Shown: piece by piece, positions 53,101 to 63,292 of the stretch
Layout: every line of letters starts with the position of its first letter
Numbering within the stretch: the stretch's first letter is position 1
NCBI GenBank assembly: GCA_028571685.1
Contig: CM053141.1
Coordinates: forward strand, 77,981,833-78,045,832
Direction of reading: 5' to 3'
Length of the DNA stretch: 64,000 nucleotides
DNA from: Heterohyrax brucei
Taxonomy: Eukaryota; Chordata; Mammalia; Hyracoidea; Procaviidae
Made by a program: the position numbers and the translations under genes
Notes under the pieces: model-generated
What the model was told of the DNA's origin: nothing
Databases searched by the model: none
Seen by the model: the letters and a program-made list of their open reading frames with translations, nothing else

Positions 53101-56100
53101 GAAAAGACATGCAAATGGTAACGAAGAAGTAAAAAATTCCCTGTTTGCAGATGATAATCCTATACATAGAAAAGCCAAAGAACTCCACAAGAAAACCACT
53201 GGAACTAACAGATTCAGCAAAATGGCAGGATATACGATAAACATACAAAAATCAATTGGATTCCTATCTACCAATAAAGAGAACTACAAAGAGGAAATCA
53301 GGAAAGTAATACAACTTATAATAGCTCCTAAAAAAATAATTAAGAATAACCAAGGAAGGAAAAGGCCTATACAAAGAAAACACTACTGTAAAAGAGCAAA
53401 AGGAGACCTACAGAAAAGGAAAGACAAAACATTACAGAGGTCAACTCTTCAGACAGGAACAGACTGGACTCGGGGGCACGACGTGACCATATGGTGTGTT
53501 TACTTTGTGGTTCTATGCATCTATTGGATGCTGTCCTACTGGCCTCTTGCTAGAAGGCAGAGGAGAAGGTGGAGAGGAGGGAACAGGAGTACCTGGTAAA
53601 AGGATATGAAATTTACAGAACAAAAACAAGGAGTGTGCTGTCACAAGGAGAGCAGAAGGAGCTGTAGACAGGCAGGCATGCAAATTTGGATTGTATACTT
53701 TCGCTTAATCACAATTAAAAAAATTTTTTTTTTAAAAAAGGAAAAACAAACTATGCTCATGGATAGTACTCAACAAAGTAATCTACAAATACAATGCAAT
53801 CCTCGTCCAAATACCAACAGCATTCTTTAACATGATGAAAAACAAACCATTAATACTTGATATGGAAATAGGCTAAAGACAAACAAAGAACTACTTAAAA
53901 ACTGACCTCAGAACCTACCCTACTGTTATGGTAGTCAAAACAGGCTGACACCGGTATAACAAAAGACATGATGAACAAGAGAACAGAACTGATAGTGCAG
54001 ATGTAAACGACTGACTTGCAGTCACCTGATTTTTGACAAAGGCCCAAAGTTCATGAATGAGGAACAGGCAGTGTTTTTAACAAACGGTGCTGGCAAAACT
54101 GGACATCTATCTGTAAAAAAATGTAACAGGACCCATACCACAGACCATACACAAAAACTAACTGAAAATGGATCAAAGACCTAAATCTAACACCAAAAGT
54201 TATAAAGACTGTAGAAGTAAAAACAGGGTCAACACTAAATGTCCCAATATATGGCATAAATAGCATATAAATCATAACTAACAATACACAAACACTAGAA
54301 GACAAGCTACATAACTGTGATCTTCTAAAAACTAGTTACGCTCCTCAAGAGACTTCACCAAAAGAATAAAAAGAAAACCTACAGACTGAGGAAAACAATA
54401 CTGGTTATGACAAGTCCAACAAGAGTTTAATCTCTAAAATCCAAAGAAAAATTCAACAGCTCTACATCAAAAAGACAAATAATCTAAGTAAAAAATGGGC
54501 AAGGGATATGAACAGATACCTCACCAAAGAAGACATTCAGGGAGCTACAGACACACAAGGAAGTGCTCAAGATTGCTAGCTATCAGAGGAATGCAAACCA
54601 AAACTATAATGAGATTATCATCTCAGTCTGACATTACTGACACAAATCAAAAGTCAGAAAATAACAAATTCTGGAGACACTGCAGGAAGTGTGGAATACT
54701 TGTGCACTGCCAGTGGAAATGTAAAATGTTACAACCATTTTGGAAAATGATGATTCCTTAAAAAGTCAGAAATAGAAGTATCACAGAATCCAGCAACTCC
54801 AGTCCTAGGAATATATTGTAGAGCCATCACATAAATACACATATGCACACCCAAGTTCACTGCAGCACTATTCACAACAGCAAAAACAGAAACAACGTAA
54901 GTGCCCATCAACAGATGAATGGATAAACTATGGTAAACACACACAAATGGAATACTATGCAAGGATAACAAACTGATGAATCTGCAAAAAAAGTTACAAC
55001 ATGAATGAATCTGGAGGCCATTATGATGACTGTAATAATTACAAAAGGACAAACACTGTATGAAACCACTGTTATAAAAACTGATGAAAAGCTTTATACA
55101 TAGAAAAAAACAATGTTTGATGGTTACTAGGGAAGGGAAAGATGGGGACAGAAAAACATTAACTAGACAATACATAAGTGGTTTAACTTTGAAGGGCAAG
55201 ACAGTACATAATTCTGGGGAACTCAGCACAACTTGATTAAGACAAGATTATTGAGTGTACCAGACATATCCAGACTCCCTGAAGGACTGAATTACTGGGC
55301 TGAGGGCTGAGAACTGTAATTTTAGGGGTCGTCTAGCTCAATTTGTGCAACAATTTATAACGAAAATGTTCTACATTCTAATTCGGTGAGTTTCTTCAGG
55401 AAACTTAAGAGCTTGTAAGCAGCCATCTAAGATACTCCTCTGGTCCTACCCAGTCTGCAGCAAGAAGGGAAGAAGAAAACAAAACCACAAGAGAAAATCA
55501 GTAAAAGGACTAATGGACCATAACTACCATGGTGATCACCAGACTGACTCCACCACAACTACACAGTGCCCAGCTACCACCACTGACTGCTCTAACAAGG
55601 ATCACAATAGAGGGTCCAAGACAGAACTGGAAAAAATGTAGAACAAAGACCAGACTTGCTGATCTGACAGAGATTGGAGAAACCTAGAGAGTACAACCCC
55701 CAAACACCCTTTTAACTCAGTACTGAAGTCACTCCTGAGGTTTATTCTTTAGCCAAAGATTAGACAGACTCAGAAAGCAAAATAAGACAAATGGGCCCAC
55801 CAGCTCAGGGGCTGGGACAAGAAGGCAGGAGAGGACAGGCAAGTTGGTAGTCAGGAACCCAAGGTCTAGTGGAGGGAGAGTGTTGACATGTTTGGGGTTA
55901 ACAACCAACATCTCAAAACAATATGCATATTAACTGTTCAACAAGAAATTGATTTTCTCTGTAAACCTTCATCTAAAGTACAGTAATGTATAAAGTACTT
56001 TATATACATATATATAATATATAAAATCCTACCATTTCATAGGAAAAAAACTGTAGAATGACATCAGATTCAAAATGGAAGATGACGACCCCATTACACA

Positions 56101-59100
56101 ACTGCCAAGTGACACCATTACATAACAGCCAATGCACTGAGAACGATGTCCCAGCCAAGCTGATACACAGCCTTAACCACCACAGGAAGCATCAGTCTCA
56201 CCTCTTTGTGTGGTGTTTGTTACTGTCAGACATACATCATCAATTCACAAAATCACTGGATTTACACTACTGTCATAAACACAAAATGCCGGATAATGAG
56301 ATACTGAGTGAGAAGTAGGTACAGACTGAAACAGTCCACAATTTAAGGGATGAGTAAAACAGTCAAGTGTGAGACGAATGTTTAGTAATCTCGTTTGAGT
56401 AGCTTACCTTGGAGGCATGCACTGCGAATGCCATTTTCAATAGCTTCTTGGCAGACCTTCAAAAGATCTTCACTAATATTTTCAGTATATTCAATAGCTG
56501 GCATGACAGATGACGTTTCAGTTGGCCTTGCTTCTAATTCTACAGTCACAAGATGTCGTCTGTCTCCCAAAGTTCTATCTAAGATATCTGTAATTAAGTA
56601 AACAGAATGTAGTACCTCAGACATTTGTTCTGGAAAGGTGTTAAGGTATCACAATTGGCAATTACAATTGTAAGCTCAAGGTCTCAAAGATACACTGGGA
56701 GAAAATATTAACAATGACACTAAAAACCGTATTAAAAGAGCAAAAAGAAGTTTTACTAAGAGAGTATCTGCTTCTGTGTTTATCAGTATTAAAAATCACC
56801 TGTTCATACTGCTGTAGTATTGAAGCAGATGATCACATAAGTTTTATAATATGCAGACTATACTTTTAAACTTCTGGGAACATCTTACATAACTAAAATC
56901 TCTTTAACAAACTTTTTATATTTCATATAAAAATGTCTTATTTCCACCACACAGAAAGTTCTGATTTCTTTCACTGTAGTCTTGCCAGTCTAGACCTTTA
57001 TAAATGAAATCATATAGTGCATATTAAAGATATTCTCTTTTGCAATGACAGTAAAGTTATCACATTCTATAAATTTAGCACTAATACAAAAGTACTTTTA
57101 CCCAATATGCCATCTGCATTCTAATCCTATCAATCACTCCAATAATCTCTTCATAGCACTCTTCCTTCTCCCTCCTGTACCCCGTACAAGATCTGCTTAG
57201 GATAATACACTGCATTTAGTCTCTTTTAACCTGGAACACTTCCAGGGCTGTTGTCTCTTTTGTGACGACATCAATATGTTTGAAAAATAAAGCTATCTTG
57301 CCACCACTCTCCTCCTTTTAACCAAATACAGCTCAGTTTGGCTTGTCTGATGTTTCATGGTTAGACTCAGGTTATACATTTTCAGCTGGAACAGAACATT
57401 AAGTGACACTCTGGTTCTTTCTCAGACCACTGTATCTGGAAGCCCATGATGGTGGATGGACCATCTTACTCCAGCAGGTTTTTCTATCCCATGACCCCTG
57501 AAAAGCACAACTGTAGGATAAGTAGCCCATCCAGTAGATATTATGGTGGTAATGTCACATAGCTTTCTGTATTTAAAGCCAAAAAAGTCCTAAGAAGCAA
57601 TAACAACTGAAAGTACTGTATACTCTGATGGATGACACTAGCGACTATGAACCCTGCACCAACAGGCTCAGAAAACACAGGAGAGACCAGGATCAAGCAA
57701 GCATGCTCACGTCCTTAAGGCTAGTTGGTTTGTTTTTACCTGTGGCACGAACTGCATTTAGGATTGTCTCTCGGTATGCCACCTGGAGAGGCCCTAGGTA
57801 GGTCTCAAGTCCATATTCCCTCTTGATTCGATCATGAATAATCTCAATGTGTAACTCCCCCATACCACACAGGATAGTCTGGTTAAAAGATGAAGAAAAT
57901 AAAACAAAAATCCAAGAAAAATTACACTCAATCACAAACAGCTATCTAAAAATACTATGTTAACACGTTTTTTAATAACACACTGAGTCTCTCGCAATTC
58001 TTTCTTCTTATGTCTAAATACTAGTTTTCACTTTTCTAATTGGAACAATAAATCAACTAAAAGTGAATCACTAGGGATAAGACCGCTATACCTGAATAAA
58101 AAGCTTAAAATGGAAATTATTTGGGTGAGAAGAAACTTACAGAATAATACAAATAAAATGACTTGTTAACACACATCTGTGCATACAGGATTGGCAAAAA
58201 AGAGTCTGGAAGGCTATTTAACAAGTTTTTATACTGGCTATCTATGAAAAATGAGATGAAGAAACAGAAACAAGGACTTTTAATTCTTTGCACACATTTG
58301 TATTTTTTAAAACCTGTATTGCCATTTTTTAAATAAAAATTTTTGAAAGTTCAAATCTTCTTTTAATTACTGTTGTTGTACAGCCTTTAGGATCAACTAA
58401 ACATTACTACCTCATTCGTCTGGCATTTCAGGAAAATAAAGTATCATAGACTTTCCAGATGAACTATACTAGCCTATCCCTTTTACAAGACAAAATTACA
58501 ACTTTTTAAAAGTCTTCTTATAATGTTATAAAAATTTCAGAATGTCTGCATAAAGACATCGTGAAAATAACTTGATCTTTTTATAAACAACCAAGGGTGT
58601 TCCTCCTTCTACCGCACTCTTTACCTGCTCCAGATGTACATCTCCCCTCACGCCCGTAAGTGATAGTCTATCACTTCTCAACCATGTTACATGTGTCTGC
58701 CACTAGAAGCATCCTCCTTTCCTCCCACTATGCTGCTTCTGTACATCTCTGCAGGAAGGGCTTAAGGCTTTGTCTCTGGGTTGAACCTTACTTCAAAATT
58801 TTATTATAGGCTGTCTTCTGGAAGGTTGAAAATCTGGAGACTAGTTTATGTGAGGGACAATTACACAGAGGAATTATGGAGAAATTGTTTATTTAGCTTG
58901 ACAGTCAACATAAACAACTAGAAGAACCTGTTATGAGATAACCAAAAAAGAAAGCTTTTTCTTTCAGTAGGATAGTTCAGTTGTTTCAAACATATGCAAA
59001 CACACAGCACAGCAATGTTTACTGAAAGGCTTCTGAGATTAAGGGATAATAAGCACACCTGTCCAGAGTCAGGATCTAGCTTCACTTTCAAGCTGGGATC

Positions 59101-62100
59101 TTCACGCTGAAGGCACTTTAATGCATGATCCAAGTCTATGGGATAAATAATTAGTTTACATTTTATTTTTACGATAATTTACTCATTCATTCAACAACTA
59201 TGTGAGTGGCTTTTATACTCCACGTCCTTTCTAATTGCTAGGAAAACAATGACTAAGACTGACAAGCTTGCTATTCTCATAAGCTTACGATCTAACACAA
59301 AAACAAGAACAACGGCATTTTGGAAAAGAAAATTTCAAATAGATACAAATGTTCTGTAGAGAATAAAGCAAGTGACATGATAGTGACAAGAGGCTACTTG
59401 AGACTGGGTGCTCCAGAATGAGTCACATAAAGTTAGACAATCAGTTACGAAGGAATCTGCAAGCAAAATCCCACAGAAACAGCACTCTAGGCACAGGGAA
59501 CAGCTGAGCAAGCAACAGCCTACAAGCGGAAAAGGAGCAAGAAGGCCAACGGTGACTGGTGAGCATAGGGAAGACTGGCATGCAATGAGCAGGCACATGT
59601 GTGGCAGGGATCATATCCTGTAAGCTCTGACAGGCCACAGTGGGAAGTCACAAGTCACACTGGGAAGCCACTAGAACAGTTTAGCAGGACAGTCAACTTG
59701 GTCTGATGATGTTTTGGAAAGATCACTCCAGGGGCTAATACACCCTCCCTCTTCATAGAAGACGTTAGAAATTCCAGACAGGAAGTGAACTCTAGAAAGG
59801 AGGTGTGCAACGAAGTAATGACCTAACCTTACCAGTAACACACTTGAAGCATTCTTACCAAAACCTACTGCTGTTGAGTTGATTCCAACTCATAGCAACA
59901 CTATAGGGCAGAGTACAATTGTCCCATGAGTTTCCAGGGAGTGCCGGGTAGATATGAACTGCCAAGCTGCTAACCAGCAGGTGTAGCACTTAACCACTAT
60001 GCCACCAGGGGTTCCTAAGCATTCTTACGTGTATTATAAACAAGGCCTTCCCAGATCTGTGCTTTTCAATGACAGCCACTAGCCCAAGTAACTAGTAATC
60101 TGCAGTTATTCTAAATTACAATTGAGACGTGCTGTAAGTATAAATACACCAGGTTGCAAAGACTTAACACAAAAAAATGACTAAAGTGTATCATGAGTAA
60201 CTTTTTTAATTGATTACATGCTGAAGTTCTGGGGTGGCATAAATGATAGGCCCTTGACTACGACCCACAAGTTTAGGGGTTCAAACCCCCTCAGCGGTAC
60301 CTTAGGAGACGAGTCTGGTCATCTACTTTAAAATAGGTCTCAGCCTTGAAGACCCCATGGACCAGTCCTACTCTGCACACGTGCAGTCATCATGAGTCAG
60401 AAGTGACTCAGTGGCAACTAATAAGCATCAATGCATGTGAAAACACTATTTTTATTAGTTTAAATAAAACACATCATTAAAATGAATTTCACCTGTTTTA
60501 TCTTTTCTAAAAATGTCACTATAAGAAAATATAACAATTTACAAATTCGAATCACATTATATTTCTACTGGACCGCACACTATTGTTGTTAGGTGTTACT
60601 GAGTCAGTTCTGACTCACAGCAACCCTATGCACAACAGAACAAATCACAGTCCTGCGCCATGCTCACAGTCAGTGTTGCGCCTGAGCCCACTGTTGCAGC
60701 CACTGTGTCAACTCATCTTGTTGAGGGTCTTCTTTTTTGTTGACCCTCTACTTCATCAAGCATGACGTCCTTCTACAGAGACTGATCCGCCTGACAACAT
60801 GTCCAACATATGTAAGACCTACTCACACCATCCTTGATCCTAAGGAAACTCTGGTTTTACATCTTCTAAAACAGATCTGTCTGTTCTTTTGCTGGCCCAT
60901 GGTATGGCCAACACCACAGTTTAAAAGGCATCAATTCTTCAGGCTTCCTTATTCATTGTTCAGCTTTAGCATGTATATGATGCAACTGAAAATACCACTG
61001 CTTGGGACAGGTAGTTTTCAAGCTGACATCTTTTACTTTTCAACACTTTGAAAAGGTCTTTTGTAGTCCATTTTCCCAATGCAACACGTCTTTTGGTTTC
61101 ATGATGGCTTGTTGATTGTGGATCTCAGTAACATGAAATCTTTGACAACCTCAATCTTTTTCCCCATTTAATATGATGTTGCTTATTGGTCCAGTTGTGA
61201 GGATTTTTGTTTCAGGTTGACAGCATTGTTCAAAACCCAGCTTTGATACGCAAAAGTGTAGTTTAACACCTAGCAGCCTTGACCTTACCTAGATGTCACA
61301 GCTGCCAGGTGTTAAACACACTTTTGCGATTTAACACAGAAGTGGAAGACCTAGCCGAGTAGGAGTTCTAGTTCCTCTCCAATCCAGGTGAGGAACTGGA
61401 ACTCCTATTTGGTCAGGGGATCTACCTCTCCCCACTTGGTCTTCAGAAAGACTTGGGATACAATAAAGATTTTTGTGCTTTTATCCATACTCTGAGTTTC
61501 ACTTGTTTTCAAGCAGAAAAAATTGGCTCTGAATGCCCCCACTAGGATTAGAAAGCTTGTCTTTCAACAGTCTAATACAGAAACTCAGTAAAGGGAAGAA
61601 AGATCATCTGAGGCGATGCTTGAGCTGAAACTAAAGGAAGAGTAACCACTTCCCAGGCAGACAACTCCTGGTTAACGGTATGTACACAAAAATCACGATG
61701 TGGGACTTATAAGAAGTCTTCTTACAATGGAAAGAGCCTATCTTCTCCCCTGCCCCACCTCCCTTCTGCTCTCAGGAATTTCAGTGTGATGCCCAGGCTC
61801 CACAAGCCATCATGGGATGACTGAGGACAGAAGTTCCACAGGAAAGTGAGACAGGAGACCAGATGCCTGAAGACCTTGCTGAGCTACCTACCAGTCCCTG
61901 TCTTACCAAACCAAGGCTTCTTTCACATGAGAAAGTAGTAGCTTTTTCTCTTAGTAAAGCAAATGTTACTTGGTATGAGTCACAAAATCTAGTGAAATCA
62001 AGGGCTTTACAGTGGAGCTGGGTTTTGCTCTACTAGTAACGAGAAGCCTCTGAAGAATTGTGAGCTAATATGTCCGAGACTAAAGCATTTAATATTCAAA

Positions 62101-63292
62101 AGGTCAAATGTCAGTAGTCAGTGGTGTAGTGGGTTAAGTGCTATGTCTGCTAACAGGTTAGCAGTTCAACTCTGACCTCTAGGGTCATTATGAGTTGGAC
62201 ATGACTCAATGGCAGTGGGTTTGGTTTTGGTTTTTAATACTATGTAAATATCTTTACTGAGTTCTAGAAGTTGAGCTTAAAAAAAGTTGTATTTTTATCA
62301 AGTACAGTGAGGGGCTGAGACGGTTTTGAATCAGTTGCTGTCCAATGTACTATATGGAAGGGTACCATCACAAAAAAAGGAGTCAGGAGGGAGAGCATGT
62401 TAAGAAAAATGATAAAAGGAGTTTATAAAAATATCTTTTAAAAAAAAAGCAAGCTAAACACAAGAAATGCTTACCAATAAGAATCAGGTCAAATTTAACT
62501 CAATTACACTAGAAATCTGTGAGAATACTGTAATTACAAGGTCTGACAAGTCCAGAAACTTAATTACACCTCACTACTAAATAACACTATGGTAACCTTC
62601 AAAGTATTCCTCTGGGGAAGCTATGTACCAATGCCAGCGCCTAGTCCACCCTTCAAAGCAATTTTGGAACTCTTTCTGGAATGCCATTGTACATGGTGGC
62701 ACGGTGGCCAGTTCACAAACTTAACTGTAGGTGTGAGGGAGTTTTTATCCAGTGAACAAATAGCTACTGCAACAACCTTTCCACTCACCTTATTTGGGCC
62801 CCCCAAGACTTTTTTTTACCCAAAGATAAAGGGCAGGAAGATATTCTTATGACATTCAGGGAATCAAGGGTAATATGACAACAGCTCTGATAGCCATTCC
62901 AGAAAAAGAATGACAAGACTGCTTTGAAGGGGGGACTAGATACTGGCGTCAGTGCATAGCTTCCTAGGGTGAGTACTTCAAAGGTGACTGTAGTGACATT
63001 CAGCAATGAGGTATGTATCACTTTTCTGGGTGAGTTCATGAATTTAACTGCCACACCTTTGTACGTGACACTAATTAACCGACGCACCAGCACTATTTAT
63101 ACCTGGCTGCTTAGCCAATGAAGGGGGTTCTATGGTACAGAAGAAAACAGGCTCTGGAATCTCTACCCCAGCCAACAGAAGTCTCCCGGCTTCATTCTTT
63201 TTTGTGTGTTTCTTTTCTCCTTCCCTTTCGGCTCGACGAGCTGCAGCTAATGCAGAGGACTTGGATTCGACAATGGTGTCCCCAGTGGCTGT
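47049..63292 (-). CDS. GFM2: GFM2, mitochondrial elongation factor G2 (C-terminal 340 aa, 7 exons; 5' part outside window)
   Basis: GTPase of the EF-G family, specialised in mammals for mitochondrial ribosome recycling with mtRRF rather than translocation. Minus-strand CDS joins 63292-63103, 59135-59059, 57878-57740, 56587-56408, 52587-52472, 48159-47977 and 47186-47049 (1023 nt including the stop, frame unbroken). The translation runs from the end of domain II (TATGDTIV) through domain III ([38 protein letters not shown]), domain IV ([33 protein letters not shown]-like [19 protein letters not shown]) and domain V ([46 protein letters not shown]). The GTP-binding domain and mitochondrial presequence lie beyond 64000. 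GFM1 is excluded by the linker rich in Ala/Arg/Glu/Lys ([19 protein letters not shown]), which is typical of GFM2. Gene order and orientation match the HEXB-GFM2 pair of other mammals. Confidence 0.97.
47786..47932 (+). repeat. AfroSINE, 45 bp from a GFM2 splice donor
   Basis: 'gttgaaaaccctgatggtgt' to 'tgtgagtcgaaaccgaca'. It lies just downstream (in transcript sense) of the exon 47977-48159. Confidence 0.9.
47977..48159 (-). CDS. GFM2: GFM2 exon, domain IV end and domain V
   Basis: 183 nt, 61 whole codons, acceptor CTTTCTTCAG, donor GTAGGT. Encodes [20 protein letters not shown] through [11 protein letters not shown] and GFVPLAEIM, the ferredoxin-like domain V that contacts the ribosome stalk base. 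Confidence 0.96.
49200..49400 (-). repeat. AfroSINE variant, antisense
   Basis: 'aatcaaaccaaaccagttgc' then 'ttcagaagtagctcgccagg', the longer SINE subfamily. Confidence 0.75.
49440..49606 (-). repeat. AfroSINE, antisense
   Basis: 'aacaaccaaacctgttgttg' to 'gctatgccaccagggtcta'. One of the best-preserved copies in the window. Confidence 0.9.
50905..51100 (+). mobile_element. RTE 3' end, sense
   Basis: 'agatggtcaatgaaaaagag' to 'ctggctagatggcacctaac', matching 5895-6070 in layout. Confidence 0.8.
52472..52587 (-). CDS. GFM2: GFM2 exon, domain IV
   Basis: 116 nt, acceptor TTCGCCTTAG, donor GTATGG. Encodes [20 protein letters not shown] and [19 protein letters not shown]. The equivalent loop of domain IV reaches the ribosomal decoding centre in EF-G. 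Confidence 0.95.
52803..52962 (+). repeat. AfroSINE, sense
   Basis: 'ccaaaggaaacctggtggca' to 'cttgatggccgtgatg', directly abutting the L1. Confidence 0.9.
52965..55990 (+). mobile_element. L1, 5'-truncated, with ORF2 3' part and 3' UTR
   Basis: About 3 kb in the plus orientation. Decayed ORF2 motifs are in order: 'ccccctgagaacaggaacaa', 'ggcaggatatacgataaaca', 'tttgacaaaggcccaaagtt', 'aatggggatcaaagac'-like, 'ccagcaactccagtcctagg', 'gtgcccatcaacagatgaat'. The 3' UTR ends near 55990. Interrupted at 53431-53735 by a younger retroposon. Frames broken. Confidence 0.85.
53431..53735 (+). mobile_element. Retroposon (601-1030 family) nested in the L1, with target-site duplication
   Basis: Begins 'attacagaggtcaactcttc' and ends in an A/T-rich tail. 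Flanked by the L1 sequence AAAAGGAAAGACAAAAC (53414-53430) and its near copy AAAAAAGGAAAAACAAAC (53734-53751). L1 continues unbroken on either side. Confidence 0.8.
55991..56035. repeat. TA-rich simple sequence
   Basis: Alternating TA/TATATACA tract at the end of the L1. Confidence 0.8.
56160..56245 (+). repeat. Unclassified dispersed repeat, copy 2
   Basis: 'ccttaaccaccacaggaagc...gtgtttgttactgtcag' aligns with 29155-29225 in HEXB intron 2. Confidence 0.45.
56408..56587 (-). CDS. GFM2: GFM2 exon, domain IV
   Basis: 180 nt, acceptor TTAATTACAG, donor GTAAGC. Encodes [20 protein letters not shown] and [14 protein letters not shown], most of domain IV. Confidence 0.95.
56588..59058 (-). other. 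GFM2: GFM2 introns 56588-57739 and 57879-59058
   Basis: No recognisable SINE or LINE, apart from AT-rich stretches. The exon 57740-57878 lies between them. Confidence 0.75.
57740..57878 (-). CDS. GFM2: GFM2 exon, domain III to IV junction
   Basis: 139 nt, acceptor TTTTAACCAG, donor GTAAAA. Encodes the EF-G hallmark [20 protein letters not shown] followed by [17 protein letters not shown]. Confidence 0.96.
59059..59135 (-). CDS. GFM2: GFM2 exon, domain III
   Basis: 77 nt, acceptor TATCCCATAG, donor GTGTGC. Encodes [20 protein letters not shown] and PDSGQ, the first half of EF-G domain III. Its first two bases complete the Asp codon split from the preceding exon. Confidence 0.95.
59855..60017 (-). 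repeat. AfroSINE, antisense
   Basis: 'cttaccaaaacctactgctg' to 'tatgccaccaggggttcc'. Confidence 0.9.
60230..60425 (+). repeat. AfroSINE-related SINE, divergent subfamily
   Basis: 'ggggtggcataaatgatagg' to 'gactcagtggcaactaataa', with an unusual middle ('aataggtctcagccttgaag'). Confidence 0.7.
60582..61240 (-). mobile_element. RTE 3' end, antisense
   Basis: 'tattgttgttaggtgttact' onward, through 'gttgagggtcttcttttttg', 'tgacaacatgtccaacatat' and 'gaaaataccactgcttggga' to 'gtgaggatttttgtttcagg'. Confidence 0.85.
61249..61328. repeat. Inverted repeat / stem-loop 1
   Basis: The left arm 61249-61277 (CGCAAAAGTGTAGTTTAACA...) pairs with 61300-61328 (...TGTTAAACACACTTTTGCG), with one bulged A and a wobble. 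The stem is about 28 bp and the loop about 22 nt. Confidence 0.9.
61360..61407. repeat. Inverted repeat / stem-loop 2
   Basis: TAGGAGTTCTAGTTCCTC (61360-61377) pairs with GAGGAACTGGAACTCCTA (61390-61407). 17 of 18 positions are Watson-Crick pairs, with a T:G wobble and a 12-nt loop. Confidence 0.95.
62125..62235 (+). repeat. AfroSINE, sense, internally shortened
   Basis: 'cagtggtgtagtgggttaag' to 'cagtgggtttggttttggtt', lacking the middle third. Confidence 0.85.
62540..62690 (-). mobile_element. Mariner 3' end, antisense
   Basis: 'aggtctgacaagtccagaaa' is the inverted terminal end. It continues as the reverse of 17815-17960 ('gaagctatgtaccaatgcca', 'ttctggaatgcc'). Confidence 0.85.
62790..63065 (+). 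mobile_element. Mariner 3' end, sense
   Basis: 'agccattccagaaaaagaat' to 'tgaatttaactgccacacct', the same 3' end as 17690-17960 and as the reverse of 62540-62690. It stops about 40 bp from the GFM2 donor at 63102. Confidence 0.85.
63103..63292 (-). CDS. GFM2: GFM2 exon, end of domain II to start of domain III
   Basis: 190 nt, phase 0 start after acceptor GCTTTCAG; donor GTATAA. Encodes TATGDTIV, the charged GFM2-specific linker ([19 protein letters not shown]) and [20 protein letters not shown]. This is the most 5' GFM2 exon in the window. Confidence 0.95.

Larger units (their letters stand above)
52588..56407 (-). other. GFM2: GFM2 intron carrying an L1 copy
   Basis: 3820 bp. It is nearly filled by a SINE (52803-52962) and an L1 (52965-55990) in the opposite orientation to GFM2. 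Confidence 0.85.
61245..61560 (+). mobile_element. LTR-like sequence of unknown family with two stem-loops
   Basis: Two strong stem-loops are followed by AATAAA at 61462-61467 and a T-rich/GT-rich stretch. This is the order of an R-U5 region of an LTR. Limits and family unknown. No coding sequence. Confidence 0.4.
59136..63102 (-). other. GFM2: GFM2 intron with SINEs, RTE, hairpins and mariner pieces
   Basis: 3967 bp. Contains SINEs (59855-60020, 60230-60425, 62125-62235), antisense RTE (60582-61240), a hairpin-bearing LTR-like stretch (61245-61560) and a mariner-derived palindrome (62540-63065). 59140-59850 and 61570-62120 are unrecognised. Confidence 0.85.

Noticed and set aside
54729-55229. 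166-codon open frame on the minus strand
   Set aside because: It lies antisense to the L1 3' region and reads as hydrophobic low-complexity sequence. It is an artefact of the A-rich sense strand.
61249-61407. Regulatory hairpins for GFM2
   Set aside because: They lie deep in an intron beside RTE sequence and before a plus-strand AATAAA, opposite to GFM2. A transposon-derived LTR explains them better, so no GFM2 role is claimed.
47049-63292. GFM1 instead of GFM2
   Set aside because: The basic/alanine-rich linker in domain II-III, the SRRSGL tail and the HEXB neighbourhood identify GFM2.
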